From contig NZ_CP036425.1 in the NCBI RefSeq assembly GCF_007747445.1, forward strand, positions 372,001 through 436,000: a DNA stretch of 64,000 nucleotides, written 5' to 3'. The position numbers were made by a program, and so were the translations under genes. This DNA comes from Poriferisphaera corsica. Lineage in GTDB: Bacteria; Planctomycetota; Phycisphaerae; Phycisphaerales; Phycisphaeraceae. The notes under the pieces were generated by a model. That model saw only the letters and a program-made list of their open reading frames with translations. It was not told the origin of the DNA and did not search any database. How positions within the stretch are numbered: position 1 is the stretch's first letter; each line of letters opens with the position of its first letter. Of the stretch, positions 11,278 to 21,202 are shown in pieces.

Positions 11278-12339
11278 TTGGCTGAATCACGTAACTGCGC
11301 TCTCATTACCGGTATTACCGGACAAGACGGCTCATATCTCGCAGAATTACTTCTCGAGAAAGGCTACGAAGTCCACGGCCTCATCCGTCGTTCCAGCACC
11401 TTCAGCACAGAACGCATCGACCACATCTACGCCGATCCACATGAGTCTGGCGTACGACTTCACCTACACTACGCCGATCTCACCGACGGTGCCGGCCTCT
11501 CGCGCGTCATCCGTGAAGTCAAACCCACCGAAGTCTACAACCTCGGCGCCCAATCCCACGTCCGCGTTTCATTCGACCAGCCCGTCTATACCGCAGACGC
11601 TGTCGGCGTCGGCGCACTCAACCTCCTCGAAGCAATCCGCGATTACCAAGACCTCTCGGGAGAGAAAGTACGCTATTACCAAGCATCGTCCTCCGAGATG
11701 TTCGGCAAGGTCGCCGAAGTGCCACAAAAAGAAACAACACCCTTCCACCCACGCTCACCATACGGTGTCGCAAAGGTCTACGCTCACTGGATCACCGTCA
11801 ACTACCGTGAATCCTACGACATGCACGCTTCCTGCGGCATCCTCTTCAACCACGAATCACCTCGCCGCGGCGAAACATTTGTCACACGCAAAATCACACG
11901 CGCTGTTGGCCGAATCAAATGCGGCCTTCAAGACAAACTCTACCTCGGTAACATCGACGCGCTCCGCGACTGGGGCTTTGCCGGCGACTACGTCGAAATG
12001 ATGTGGCGCATGCTGCAACAAGACACCCCCGATGATTACGTCGTCGCCACCGGCGAAATGTACTCCGTCCGTCAGTTCTGCGAAAAAGCATTCTCACGTG
12101 TCGGACTCAACTACGAAGACTACGTCGAAGTCGACCCTCGCTACTACCGCCCCGCAGAAGTCGAGCAGCTCCTCGGCGACCCTGCGAAAGCCAAAAAACA
12201 ACTCGACTGGGTCCCTCAAACATCATTCGATGAGCTCGTCAACATGATGGTTGATAACGACCTCGACCTCGCCAAACGCGAAAAAACCCTACTCGATGCC
12301 GGCCACAACGTCAGTATCCAAGACGGTGTTAGGCACTAA
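11278..12339 (+). CDS. gmd: GDP-mannose 4,6-dehydratase
   Basis: 353 residues. Converts GDP-D-mannose to GDP-4-keto-6-deoxy-D-mannose, the first committed step to GDP-L-fucose (and GDP-rhamnose). Extended SDR enzyme: NADP-binding TGITGQDG (11-18), Ser/Thr region [11 protein letters not shown], and catalytic YGVAK (152-156). Length and [15 protein letters not shown] are characteristic. The start is TTG, supported by GAGGAG seven bases upstream and by the normal N-terminus. The next gene, fcl, completes the pathway, and the polysaccharide locus downstream is the likely consumer of the nucleotide sugar. Confidence 0.95.
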   Translation: MAESRNCALITGITGQDGSYLAELLLEKGYEVHGLIRRSSTFSTERIDHIYADPHESGVRLHLHYADLTDGAGLSRVIREVKPTEVYNLGAQSHVRVSFDQPVYTADAVGVGALNLLEAIRDYQDLSGEKVRYYQASSSEMFGKVAEVPQKETTPFHPRSPYGVAKVYAHWITVNYRESYDMHASCGILFNHESPRRGETFVTRKITRAVGRIKCGLQDKLYLGNIDALRDWGFAGDYVEMMWRMLQQDTPDDYVVATGEMYSVRQFCEKAFSRVGLNYEDYVEVDPRYYRPAEVEQLLGDPAKAKKQLDWVPQTSFDELVNMMVDNDLDLAKREKTLLDAGHNVSIQDGVRH

Positions 12340-12360
12340 TCATTAGTTAGAACTATTTGC

Positions 12361-12394
12361 GAAACCCGGACAAACCTCCGGGTTTCGTTTTCTT
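12361..12394 (+). terminator. Hairpin terminator/attenuator between gmd and fcl
   Basis: GAAACCCGGA (12361-12370) pairs with TCCGGGTTTC (12377-12386), a perfect 10-bp stem followed by GTTTTCTT. It lies between gmd and fcl, so it would cut fcl expression relative to gmd. It also argues against the earlier in-frame start of fcl at 12357, which would place coding sequence across the hairpin. Confidence 0.75.
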
Positions 12395-12422
12395 AACGAA
12401 ACAAGCAACGAGAAGTTTCATT

Positions 12423-13388
12423 ATGCTCGATCTCAAAAACCAAAAAATCGTCATCACCGGCGGCGCAGGTTTCCTCGGCCAATTTGTCCAGAAAGCTCTC
12501 ATCTCACGCGGCGTCTCAAAAGACAACATCTTCATCCCCCGCCGCAAAGATTACGATCTTACACTCGAATCCAACGTCGTCCGCCTCTACGAAGACGCCA
12601 AACCCGACGTTGTCATTCACCTCGCTGCTGAAGTCGGCGGCATCGGCGCCAACCAAGATCACCCCGGACGCTTCTGTTTCGCAAATCTCTCTATGGGCAT
12701 GCACCTCATCGAACACGCCCGCATCAACAACATCAAAAAATTCGTCCAGACCGGCACCGTCTGCGCTTACCCTAAATTCGCACCCATCCCTTTCAACGAA
12801 CGTGATCTCTGGAACGGGTTCCCCGAAGAAACAAACGCACCCTACGGCGTTGCCAAAAAAACACTCTTCGTTATGCTCGATGGCTACAAACGCGAATACA
12901 ACCTCAACTCCTCAGTCGTTCTCCCCGTCAACCTTTATGGCCCCGGCGACAACTTCGACCTTCATACCTCACACGTCATTCCCGCACTCATCCGCAAATG
13001 CATCGAAGCCCGTAACCGTAACGATGAATTCATCGAATGCTGGGGCACCGGCTCCGCTTCACGCGAATTCCTCTATGTCGAAGACGCCGCTGAAGCGATT
13101 GTAGTGGCAACCGAGAAAATGGACGATCCTACCCCCATCAACCTCGGCACATGCAACGAAATCAAAATCAAAGACCTCGTCGAGCTCATCGCAAAACTTA
13201 CGGGTTTTAAAGGCCAAATCCGTTGGGATTCATCCAAACCCGACGGCCAGCCTCGCCGTTGCCTCGACACCACCAAAGCCAAAGAACTCATGAACTGGCA
13301 AGCACAAGTCGGTTTTGAAGAAGGTCTCAAGAAAACCATTGAGTGGTTCGAATCACAAGACTCAATCCGCGAAATCGTCTACGGATAA
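12423..13388 (+). CDS. fcl: GDP-L-fucose synthase
   Basis: 321 residues. Epimerises and reduces GDP-4-keto-6-deoxymannose to GDP-L-fucose using NADPH. Extended SDR fold: GGAGFLG (13-19) binds the cofactor, YGVAKK (141-146) holds the catalytic Tyr and Lys, and HLAAEVGGIGAN and VNLYGPGDNFD are hallmarks of the WcaG/Fcl family. ATG 12423 gives the standard N-terminus. Downstream of gmd by 83 bp with a hairpin between; the pair supplies activated fucose for surface polysaccharide. Confidence 0.95.
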   Translation: MLDLKNQKIVITGGAGFLGQFVQKALISRGVSKDNIFIPRRKDYDLTLESNVVRLYEDAKPDVVIHLAAEVGGIGANQDHPGRFCFANLSMGMHLIEHARINNIKKFVQTGTVCAYPKFAPIPFNERDLWNGFPEETNAPYGVAKKTLFVMLDGYKREYNLNSSVVLPVNLYGPGDNFDLHTSHVIPALIRKCIEARNRNDEFIECWGTGSASREFLYVEDAAEAIVVATEKMDDPTPINLGTCNEIKIKDLVELIAKLTGFKGQIRWDSSKPDGQPRRCLDTTKAKELMNWQAQVGFEEGLKKTIEWFESQDSIREIVYG

Positions 13389-13425
13389 TCAATCCGCTCC
13401 CCCATACAAATCAACAAATATCATG

Positions 13426-13448
13426 CCGCAGTCAACACTGCGGTTTTT
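13426..13448 (+). terminator. Intrinsic terminator after fcl
   Basis: CCGCAGT (13426-13432), loop CAAC, ACTGCGG (13437-13443), then five T: a compact canonical terminator 38 bp after the fcl stop. Confidence 0.85.
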
Positions 13449-14254
13449 AATTGAATATCTCACCATGAATACCAATCACCCTCTCCTGCATTCTTAACGA
13501 GTCGATTGTTAAGCATCACCTCAAGCCCACGACCGCCGGTCGTGGGGTGTGTTGCAAATCACATCAACAGTCAATGACGAGTATTGAGGCCAATAATAAA
13601 CAATAGCCGCCGTTCAGTACATCACGCAAGCCGCACTCATAAAATCAACCACAAACACCCATCAATTCCATTGTGCACAACAACTTACGCGATTATTAAT
13701 AAATCAGCCATAGATAGATTCGCTAACTAACAAATAGATAGTAAAAAATAACAGAATTTGATACCGATCTATAAGGCATTAAAAATTAACAAGCACGCAA
13801 TCACAATGACGAACCATTGAGAAACCTATTCAATCTAGGATACACGTTTAGAAAAAAATACCTAAACAAACAAAACCTCACAGGCTTTCATCAGAACGCG
13901 CGCATGTGCGCGCACACCACATAGATATCCCGCACCTAATCTGAAAACTCTTCACAATTGTCTCCACATTTAACGTGCGCACAAAACCATGCGATTCTAA
14001 TTGCAACATCCGAGCAACAAGCGATTACACAGTAACTTACGCGCATTTCAAATCGTTAAATTAGAAAACGCAGTTTGTGGCAAAAATCAGCAGTCATTGA
14101 AAGAAATTACCCAACTTTCTTGAATTGTGATGCGTTTGCATCAAAAAACATTCAAAAACAGCAAGTTAAAAATCACCTATCATGCGCATAGAAATCAAAA
14201 TGCGCGCACAAGAACGAATGAATATTTCACCTCAAACACCATCACTTGGTTACA
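13449..14254. other. AT-rich gene-free region between convergent genes
   Basis: About 800 bp between fcl and a convergent glycosyltransferase gene. It is AT-rich with A-tracts and holds the REP-like hairpin (13521-13557), a perfect GCGCGCA-TG-TGCGCGC palindrome (13898-13913), and further TGCGCGCA-type words near 13975 and 14203. Open frames at 14127-14526 lack codon character and a family and overlap the end of the glycosyltransferase. I see no RNA gene. Confidence 0.5.
13521..13557. repeat. REP-like hairpin, copy A
   Basis: TCAAG, then CCCACGACC (13526-13534), GCC, GGTCGTGGG (13538-13546), then GTGTGTTGCAA. A perfect 9-bp stem. A second copy with the same flanks and loop but compensatory stem changes lies at 48647-48682, which marks a dispersed structured repeat. 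Confidence 0.7.
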
Positions 14255-15514
14255 TCAAACAGCCCCTGCGACCGCCTCAGGTTCCGCAGCCGTCTTGGCG
14301 AACATCTCATCCAGAAGCTCATCAAACTGTTCATGCGTGGCGACGTCGTTGTACGCCTTATCAAACGCTTCACGCGCGTTCACCTGATACATGGCCAACT
14401 TCTTTTTATCTGCGATCAGCTCACGTACAAATCGTTCCATACCATCCACATCGCCCTCGCGGACTGACAATCCCGCTTCATGTTCTGTTACCGCGATGTC
14501 CACGTTCGATTTCAACGGTCCGCTAAACAGCACCGGCAAACCCATCGCTAGGTTCGCATGAACCTTGCTCGGTGAAGCCATCCCAGCACAATCATTTCTT
14601 AAGGTGATGTACGCCAAGTCGGCAGAATTCATGACCGCAGGCAATTCCTCGAAAGGCACGTAACCGTTGAAAATAAAATTGCTTAACCCGTCACGCGCCG
14701 CTGCTTCTTTCAGAACAGGCATCCGTTTTCCACCGCCGTTAATTAGAAACTTTACAGGCAGATCTGCTATGCGCTGCGCGAGTGCGAGTAAATCATCGAA
14801 CTGATGCACGATCCCCAAGTTACCTGTATATAGAATCACAAATTGATCTTTAAGGCCTAGTTCATCCGCCTTATGCCACGGCTTAACATCCATGTTTTGT
14901 GGATACTTCGACATCGGCTCCCAGTTCGGGATTACCGTCGTGCCAAACTTTGTTCCCGCATGGCCATAAAGCTTATTGAGCAAATCGCCCATCGCGGGAT
15001 CCAGTACTGCTAGATGATCCAGCTTATTAAAGATCCTGCGATTAAACATACGCAGCACCTTTGAGATCAGTCCGCCCGGCTTTTGCATCCCAGTCACCTC
15101 ACCAATCTCCGGATGCACATCCATAAACCATAACGCCAACTTGGTTTGCCGACTCTTCATCTTGTGAAGATTGCCCGCCAACCCAATCCAAGGCGGCGTT
15201 GTCATCGAAAAAATGATGTCCTGTTTTGGTAACCGTAATGCCCGAAGAAAAGCACCCAGGTTAAAGCAGCCGTAATCGATCGCGCGTGAGAGCAGATTTT
15301 TCTTACCTAGGGCAGGGGTCCAGCAGCGATGGACACGTACGCCGTGATCCAGCGATGACTTGGCAAAATCAGCCCCCTCAACGTATCCACCTTGTGAAGC
15401 GACAACCGTCACCTCATGTCCCTTTGCAGCCCAATGCTCAGCCAACGAAGCAGCCAAGTTCGCAGTGGGGCTGATATCCGGCTTGTAAAACTGATTTAGG
15501 ATCGTAATTCGCAT
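14255..15514 (-). CDS. Glycosyltransferase family 4, WcaI/WbuB-like
   Basis: 419 residues, GT-B fold. The N-terminal QFYKPDISPTANLAASLAEH and the FMDVHPEIG segment match the WcaI/WbuB group that acts in colanic acid and O-antigen synthesis. The C-terminal domain has YTGNLGIVHQFDDLL, FNGYVPFEELPAVMNSADLA and SPSKVHANLAMGLPVLF, the nucleotide-sugar site. Transfers a sugar (in relatives fucose or N-acetyl-fucosamine) to a lipid-linked oligosaccharide at the inner membrane. The nearby GDP-fucose genes fit this, but the donor is inferred. The ATG is at the normal N-terminus of the family. Confidence 0.88.
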   Translation of the reverse strand: MRITILNQFYKPDISPTANLAASLAEHWAAKGHEVTVVASQGGYVEGADFAKSSLDHGVRVHRCWTPALGKKNLLSRAIDYGCFNLGAFLRALRLPKQDIIFSMTTPPWIGLAGNLHKMKSRQTKLALWFMDVHPEIGEVTGMQKPGGLISKVLRMFNRRIFNKLDHLAVLDPAMGDLLNKLYGHAGTKFGTTVIPNWEPMSKYPQNMDVKPWHKADELGLKDQFVILYTGNLGIVHQFDDLLALAQRIADLPVKFLINGGGKRMPVLKEAAARDGLSNFIFNGYVPFEELPAVMNSADLAYITLRNDCAGMASPSKVHANLAMGLPVLFSGPLKSNVDIAVTEHEAGLSVREGDVDGMERFVRELIADKKKLAMYQVNAREAFDKAYNDVATHEQFDELLDEMFAKTAAEPEAVAGAV

Positions 15515-16252
15515 AAATGCCTTTAATATATAATGTTAGCGATCTTTATCCAGTCCCTCTCCTAAGCCAACGAATCAAGCGGACAGGTATCTAGGCAATG
15601 AGATGCTGCGAGAAACCAGCCGGAATCTGGTAGATGTACAGCATCGATTGCTCATTACGTGAGCAATATGATGGATGTTCAATATACCACAAGTATTGGA
15701 TGAACCAAGAGTTAGAAATTGATAATCAAACCGCCATGGTGTTATTACGTCATCTGTATCATTTGTATCGATTGAGCGCTTTTTCGGTCGTTTGCATCAA
15801 TCAATACGAGAATTTGTAATTGCGTAAATCACTGCAAATAAATAGATTAATCGTCTTTATATCCTGATAACAACATGAAGATGATGTAAAACCATTTTCA
15901 TGTGTTTCTGAAATGTAAGAATGTACTAATTAGGTGGTTTGATTGCTCGATCGAAGCAAACAAGGTTTGCGTTGTTACCGTAATATGTGAAGATGGGGAT
16001 TTATGTGCCCGATATTCGGGTTAAGCGCTGTCATTTTGATTTAAGTTATTGCGCTTACAAGCACTTAGGTTAACTATATGTCTGTATGTCAGGCGTGATC
16101 CAGAGCGTTAAAAACGCTCTGGGGCGAGGATGAGGCTTTCAATTTGTCGGATAGTATCGCAGTCATTGCTGTAAACCATTGTTATATTGCAAGATACAGA
16201 TCAAGCAATGATTGTCGTGCGCAGTTCCAGACTGCAGTCAGGGGGGCGTTGT
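15515..16252. other. Divergent promoter region of the polysaccharide locus, with palindromes
   Basis: About 740 bp separating the divergent WcaI-like and flippase genes. Two perfect palindromes stand out: ATTGCTCA-TTACG-TGAGCAAT (15647-15667) and a 10-bp hairpin at 16100-16122. A 61-codon open frame at 15634-15819 has no family. The length suggests complex regulation. Confidence 0.45.
16100..16122. promoter_or_regulatory. Perfect 23-bp hairpin/palindrome upstream of flippase gene
   Basis: CCAGAGCGTT (16100-16109), AAA, AACGCTCTGG (16113-16122). The stem is strong but no T tract follows (GGCGAGG instead), so it is more likely an operator or leader-RNA structure than a terminator. It ends 130 bp before the flippase start. 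Confidence 0.45.
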
Positions 16253-17662
16253 ATGCCGGATAGCCTGATTGCGGATCAAAAATCCCTCACAGATCAATTA
16301 CTCACACGAGTCAAGAATTCTCCCCTGCTAAAACGTGTCCTCGGCGGTAGCCTCTGGATGCTCTTTGGCGGAGTTCTTTCCAGCGCAGTCCGCCTCGCAA
16401 CAGGTGTTGTCATGGCCCGAATCCTTGGTGGTGATGGTTATGGCAAGCTTGGTGTGATCATGGCGACGATTGCAATGTTCACAGCGTTTGCGGGGTTTGG
16501 GATTGGGGGGACGGCGACGCGGTATGTGTCGAAGTATCGGAATGAGAATCCGCGACGGGCGTGTGAGATTTTGAAGCTGGCGAATATTGCGGCGATGATG
16601 ACGGCGCTTGTGGGGTGTGGGGTTTTGCTGGCGTTTGGGCCGAACTTGTCGAAAGACATTTTTGTCAATTCGGATTTGCTGTTTGAATTTAATATCTGTG
16701 CCATCATTATCTTTTTTATAACAATTAATGGTGCTCAGATTGGTTGCTTGCAGGGGTGTGAGGCATTCAAGGCGAGTAGTATTGTTGCGTGTGTGACCGA
16801 TATATTGATTGTTCTGTTGATGGTTAGTGGTGCTTATATTGCGGGTGTTCGGGGGGCAGTGATCGGCAATGCGATTGGTTGGGCGATTCGTTGGGGGACG
16901 TACTTTGTTGCTTCAAGGCGAGTGTTGAGAGCTTGTGATTTGAATGAAGTTGTTAGTGCGAAAGATTCATTGAAATCGTATCCGGTATTATTGAAATTCA
17001 GCTTGCCATCATTTTTGTGCAATATATTGATTATGCCGATCAATTTTACGTTGATGGCGCTATTGACGCAGTCGGGACATGCGTATCTTGAGGTTGGGAT
17101 TTATAACATTAGTAATCAGTGGCGTTTCGCGATATTGTTTGTGCCAACAGCGGTGATGTCAGCGGTGTTGCCGGTGATGTCGAACACGTTGGGTGCGAAG
17201 CGATACGGATCGTATAACAAGGTTTTATTATTAACAATTCTGGGGATGTTGGCGGGTGTGGGTGTGTTAGTGGTGGTATTGGGGGGCGGATCGCCTTGGA
17301 TTGCGTGGATGTATGGTGAGAAGTATGTGGGGACGGGTTTGGTGGCGATCTTGTTGATGACGTTTATGGTGGGCGGTTTGGATGCGGTGAACCGAATTGC
17401 GGGGATTGACATGATGTGTCATAACCGTGTGTGGGTGGGTGTTGGATTCTGTGTGGTGCTGTCGGGTGTAGTGATTGGCTGCGGGTATATGTTTGCGGAT
17501 GAGGGTGCGATGGGGATTATGAAGGCGCTATTGATTGGATATTTGGTACACACGCTGAATCAGGCGGTGTATTTGGCTTACTCGTATATGAAGACGCGTG
17601 GTGAAGCGGTGCGGCAGTTATGTGGTGTTGAGGAGAGAGTTGTTATGAAGGAGGGTGTGTGA
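16253..17662 (+). CDS. Polysaccharide flippase, Wzx-like (MOP superfamily)
   Basis: 469 residues with about a dozen hydrophobic segments, an integral inner-membrane protein. Flips lipid-linked repeat units to the periplasm in Wzx/Wzy-type polysaccharide export. The N-terminal motif SLWMLFGGVLSSAVRLATGVV and ARILGGDGYGKLGV are typical. I choose ATG 16253, preceded by AGGGGGG; TTG 16187 would add 22 unlikely residues. It overlaps the next gene by 4 bp (GTGA). Base composition changes inside the gene near 16.4 kb: the first ~170 bases are C-rich on the top strand, the rest strongly G-rich. Confidence 0.9.
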   Translation: MPDSLIADQKSLTDQLLTRVKNSPLLKRVLGGSLWMLFGGVLSSAVRLATGVVMARILGGDGYGKLGVIMATIAMFTAFAGFGIGGTATRYVSKYRNENPRRACEILKLANIAAMMTALVGCGVLLAFGPNLSKDIFVNSDLLFEFNICAIIIFFITINGAQIGCLQGCEAFKASSIVACVTDILIVLLMVSGAYIAGVRGAVIGNAIGWAIRWGTYFVASRRVLRACDLNEVVSAKDSLKSYPVLLKFSLPSFLCNILIMPINFTLMALLTQSGHAYLEVGIYNISNQWRFAILFVPTAVMSAVLPVMSNTLGAKRYGSYNKVLLLTILGMLAGVGVLVVVLGGGSPWIAWMYGEKYVGTGLVAILLMTFMVGGLDAVNRIAGIDMMCHNRVWVGVGFCVVLSGVVIGCGYMFADEGAMGIMKALLIGYLVHTLNQAVYLAYSYMKTRGEAVRQLCGVEERVVMKEGV

Positions 17663-18831
17663 AGATGAAGATTTTGTATGTATCGACGGTTTATCCGCCA
17701 GACAATGGATGGGGTGGGATAGGAACTTATGCGTATCACATTGCACAGGGGATGCATCGTTTAGGGCATGATGTGTACGTGTTATGTGGCGTGGTGGACG
17801 AGCCATATCGGCAAACAATTGATGGTGTGACGGTTGCGAGAGAGTTGGTATCCGATCGATCGAATTTGGCTGAGATGCGTGAAGAAATCGCGGCAAAAGT
17901 TGAGAGTATGATCAGAGATGAGAAGATTGATTTGGTCGAATTTGGTGAGTATTCGGCAGATGGGATTGTTTTTCAGGAGAGGAATCCGGATTTTCCAACA
18001 GTTGTACGGTTGCATGCGAACTCGAAGATGTGCGCATTGGCAGGGGTTGGGCTGGTTCAGAAAACATACATGCATATGCGCGGTCGGATGAAGGGGTTAC
18101 TTGAGATTGATCGTTTAGAGAGAAAGTCTGCAGAGAGTGCGGATTTAGTGACGTCGCCGAGCCATTGGTTGTCAGATTTTTGTGTTGGAGAGGGATGGAA
18201 GATTTCGCCACGGGTTATCGCAAATCCTATTCTTGTGCCGGATGATGGGTATGAGCCGAGTCTGAATGAAGAACTGAAAGTTGTGTCAGTAGCGAGGCTC
18301 TGCACGCTTAAGGGTGTGGATCAATATGCAGGGATCATTAATCGGGTTTGTGGTGTTGATGATCGCGTCACGTTTGACCTTGTTGGTCAGGATACGGGTT
18401 ACGGGATCGGGCGAAAGAAGAGGTGGTCTGAGTGGTTGAAGAAGCGTATCAAGCGTGAGTATTTGGATCGCGTGAATATCAGAGGTGGTGTGCCACATCA
18501 TGAGATAGAGGGGTTGTTGCGTGGATGTGATATTGCATACTTCAACTCTGTATTTGAGAATTTTCCATACTCACATCTAGAAGCGATGGTGAACGGTTTA
18601 TATACCGTTGTCGGGTCGAATGGTGGTGCGCAAGAACTGGGTGAGGATGGCTGTTCGGTTGTTAGAGTTGTGCGTGAACCGGGTGCGATCGCGGAAGGCA
18701 TTTTGGGGGGATTGCGCGATCAAGAAAAATGTCTTGAGGTTGGTAGGGCGGGATGTGAATATGTGCGAGAGCATTATCATGCTCCCAATATTGCGAAAAG
18801 TATGATGGCGTTGTACGAGAGTATCGTTTAG
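17659..18831 (+). CDS. Glycosyltransferase family 4
   Basis: 390 residues. N-terminal MKILYVSTVYPPDNGWGGIG with the Gly-Gly loop that opens GT4 enzymes, and a C-terminal half with ARLCTLKGVDQYAGI and the donor-site segment SVFENFPYSHLEAMVNGLYTV (first Glu of the E-X7-E pair visible). GTG 17659 overlaps the flippase stop; ATG 17665, ten bases after AAGGAGG, is equally possible. Translational coupling with the flippase is likely. Adds a sugar to the growing repeat unit; donor and acceptor unknown. Confidence 0.87.
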   Translation: MKMKILYVSTVYPPDNGWGGIGTYAYHIAQGMHRLGHDVYVLCGVVDEPYRQTIDGVTVARELVSDRSNLAEMREEIAAKVESMIRDEKIDLVEFGEYSADGIVFQERNPDFPTVVRLHANSKMCALAGVGLVQKTYMHMRGRMKGLLEIDRLERKSAESADLVTSPSHWLSDFCVGEGWKISPRVIANPILVPDDGYEPSLNEELKVVSVARLCTLKGVDQYAGIINRVCGVDDRVTFDLVGQDTGYGIGRKKRWSEWLKKRIKREYLDRVNIRGGVPHHEIEGLLRGCDIAYFNSVFENFPYSHLEAMVNGLYTVVGSNGGAQELGEDGCSVVRVVREPGAIAEGILGGLRDQEKCLEVGRAGCEYVREHYHAPNIAKSMMALYESIV

Positions 18832-18857
18832 ATTCAGATACAGAAGAGACAAATCGT

Positions 18858-20252
18858 ATGTTATGGATTACTTGTTGGTTTATATCGATCGTTTGCTTGG
18901 CAGGCTCTTTTGTGTTTTTCAAGCGTAGTGGTTTATCGATGAAAGAGTCACTGTTTTTCAGTGCGCCATTCTTTTCGAGCCCGTTGTTTGTTGCGATTGG
19001 TGGGCCGAACAGTTTTGTGTATTTGTTTGATTTATTCGTACCGTTTTTGATCGTATCGGCGGTGAAGCAGTATCGTAATGCGACGGTGGATACGAAGCGG
19101 ATGTTCTGGGTGATTATGTTGTTGGCAGGGCTTATACCGTTACTATCGGTATTTGTATCGAATCCAACGCATAGCCGATTTATCCGTAATACGTTGATTA
19201 ATACATGGCGAGTTGGTGGTGGGATGTGTTTATTCCTGTTGGCGGCGACATGCCGATTCAAGGTTAAAGGAACGCTGCAGCGGTCGTTCTCAGTTGCGTT
19301 ATTGCCGATGGCGGTGTTTACGATCTTCATTTTTATTGCGGCGTTTTTGCAATACAAGCGTTATATCAATGCGAATCTGCTATATGGATTATTTGCGGGG
19401 ACATTTGGAAGCAATGAAGAGACGACGCATGCGTTGTCGGTGGCGGGATTGTTCCGTGGGTCGATGGGGATCATGGGGGCGCTGGCGATTTGTACGATTT
19501 TCTGCATAAAGGATGCGAAGCCGTTTGAGAATGCGATCGCAGTTGCGGGGGCGTTAGCCGGAATTGGGTTGATTTTATTGTCGGGCTCGAAAACTTCATT
19601 GGTGATTGCTGTTGGTATTGCAGGTCTTAACATTTTCCGTTTGAAATCGATCGGTATTAAGCAGACATTCTATTTGGGTGTTGCTGGTTTTATTGGATTT
19701 TTTAGTTTACCGATGTTGTTGGTGATGCTGCCGCAGAAAGCGGTGGAGCGAACGCTTGCGGTGTTTTCGGGTGAAACGTTTTCGGCTGAGACGTTCTTAA
19801 CGCGTATGCATCGATGGACTGCGGCGTTTGAGCGGTTCCAGGAATTTCCGGCGGTGTTTATGGGGATCAATCCGGTGAGTCCAGATATTGAGACGATCGG
19901 TTTTTATCATAATGACTGGATTGGTTTGCTCATGCACGGTGGTGTGTTCAATTTGGTTTTATACATTGTGATGATCTGGATGGGCTTGTTTTACATTTGG
20001 CGATGGCGTGGACGTCCGAATGTGATGCGATCGTTTGGCTTTTTTGTGATTGCGAATTTATTTGTTCAAGGATTCTCGGTTAGCGGGTTGTTGCCGGGGT
20101 ATTTGTTTGTGTCAACGGTTGCGTTCCAATTGATGTACTTTGGTTTTGTATTCAATATGCAAAGTGAAGAGTCGTTGATAGCTGAGGATGCGAGTGTGAG
20201 TGTTGATGAAAAAGAAACAGAACGATTGCGAACAATCGGCGCTGCATATTGA
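18858..20252 (+). CDS. O-antigen ligase/polymerase-like membrane protein (Wzy or WaaL type)
   Basis: 464 residues with 11-12 hydrophobic segments and, between residues ~290 and 360, a larger non-membrane loop (AVFSGETFSAETFLTRMHRW, then FMGINPVSPDIETIGFYHND), as in the Wzy_C/O-antigen ligase family. LLSGSKTSL is the conserved motif before the loop. Polymerises or ligates repeat units on the periplasmic side. Follows the glycosyltransferase by 26 bp in the same operon. Sequence alone cannot separate polymerase from ligase; partnership with the flippase favours polymerase. Confidence 0.8.
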   Translation: MLWITCWFISIVCLAGSFVFFKRSGLSMKESLFFSAPFFSSPLFVAIGGPNSFVYLFDLFVPFLIVSAVKQYRNATVDTKRMFWVIMLLAGLIPLLSVFVSNPTHSRFIRNTLINTWRVGGGMCLFLLAATCRFKVKGTLQRSFSVALLPMAVFTIFIFIAAFLQYKRYINANLLYGLFAGTFGSNEETTHALSVAGLFRGSMGIMGALAICTIFCIKDAKPFENAIAVAGALAGIGLILLSGSKTSLVIAVGIAGLNIFRLKSIGIKQTFYLGVAGFIGFFSLPMLLVMLPQKAVERTLAVFSGETFSAETFLTRMHRWTAAFERFQEFPAVFMGINPVSPDIETIGFYHNDWIGLLMHGGVFNLVLYIVMIWMGLFYIWRWRGRPNVMRSFGFFVIANLFVQGFSVSGLLPGYLFVSTVAFQLMYFGFVFNMQSEESLIAEDASVSVDEKETERLRTIGAAY

Positions 20253-20304
20253 TTCGTATACACATGAGGCTGTGTGAGGTGATTAGAATCAGAAAGGCTG
20301 TACT

Positions 20305-21195
20305 ATGAATCGATTGGGATTGATGCAAATCGCTTTGATGATTGCTTTGATGTTGGTTGTGTGTGATATGGTTAGGGGTGAAGACAGTGTAGAGGGGGAT
20401 GGTCCTCGTGTGACGAAGGCCTCTACGTTTGTGATGTTTAATGGATTGATTTTAGAATCGGATCGGCCGGTGGATTTGTCGATGCTGGGGATGAAGCCGA
20501 TTCAGATTATGTCGCCATCATCGTTGTGGGATACGAAGAATGGACAGGATTATTTTAATACGGACTTGAATCGTTATCGTGCTTATGCGAGATATTTGAA
20601 ACGGCATGAGGGGATTGTCTGTTTGGATATTGAGCATTACCAAACGGATGCGCGTCAGATTGGGAAGAATGGTTTTACGAAGCAGAAGCTTGATCGCAAC
20701 ATCAAGATGTTCAAGACGATTGTTGATGTGATTCATCAGGCAGAGCCGGAGTTACGGATTGGGTATTACTTGTTGTTGCCGGTGCGGGATTATTGGTCGC
20801 CTGTTTATGGTCATGAGAAGGATATTGAGAAATGGCAGAAGGCGAATGACGCGTTGATGCCGTTGGCTGATTCGGTGGATGTTTTGTTTCCGTCGTTTTA
20901 CACGTTCAACAATGATCCGGTAGGGTGGTTGAAGTATGCGAAGGCGAACATGGAGCAATCACGGCGATTCCATAAGCCTGTGTATGTGTTTTTGTACCCG
21001 AAGTATCACGAGAGTAATAAAGAGCTTGGCGGTACGTTGATTGATGGCGAATTTTGGGCGAAACAGTTGGAGTTTGTTTATGAGAATGCGGATGGTGTTG
21101 TGATATGGGGGCCGTTTAAGAAGCATGAGTGGGGGCCGGGTGTAGGGTGGTGGGATGCAACAGTTAAGTTTGTTGAGAAGATAAAAGAGGAGTAG
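20305..21195 (+). CDS. Exported TIM-barrel-like protein in the polysaccharide operon
   Basis: 296 residues with a signal peptide (hydrophobic core LMQIALMIALMLVVCDMVRG, probable end near residue 26). The body reads like a (beta/alpha)8 barrel: GIVCLDIEHY, RIGYYLLLPV, VDVLFPSFYTFNND, KPVYVFLYPKYH and ADGVVIWGPF are successive strands ending in acidic or aromatic residues, as in hyaluronidase-like glycosidases. No known family is assigned with certainty. Its place inside the glycosyltransferase operon suggests a glycan-trimming or chain-length role outside the cytoplasm. Confidence 0.65.
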   Translation: MNRLGLMQIALMIALMLVVCDMVRGEDSVEGDGPRVTKASTFVMFNGLILESDRPVDLSMLGMKPIQIMSPSSLWDTKNGQDYFNTDLNRYRAYARYLKRHEGIVCLDIEHYQTDARQIGKNGFTKQKLDRNIKMFKTIVDVIHQAEPELRIGYYLLLPVRDYWSPVYGHEKDIEKWQKANDALMPLADSVDVLFPSFYTFNNDPVGWLKYAKANMEQSRRFHKPVYVFLYPKYHESNKELGGTLIDGEFWAKQLEFVYENADGVVIWGPFKKHEWGPGVGWWDATVKFVEKIKEE

Positions 21196-21202
21196 AGGAT
21201 AG

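Noticed and set aside
12357-12422. Longer start for fcl
   Set aside because: The extension would be coded across a strong intrinsic terminator and adds residues absent from the enzyme family.
14127-14526. Open frames overlapping the end of the WcaI-like glycosyltransferase gene
   Set aside because: They run antisense to a clear gene or through AT-rich sequence and show no protein features.
15634-15819. 61-codon open frame in the divergent promoter region
   Set aside because: No family; it overlaps a perfect palindrome that is better read as regulatory.
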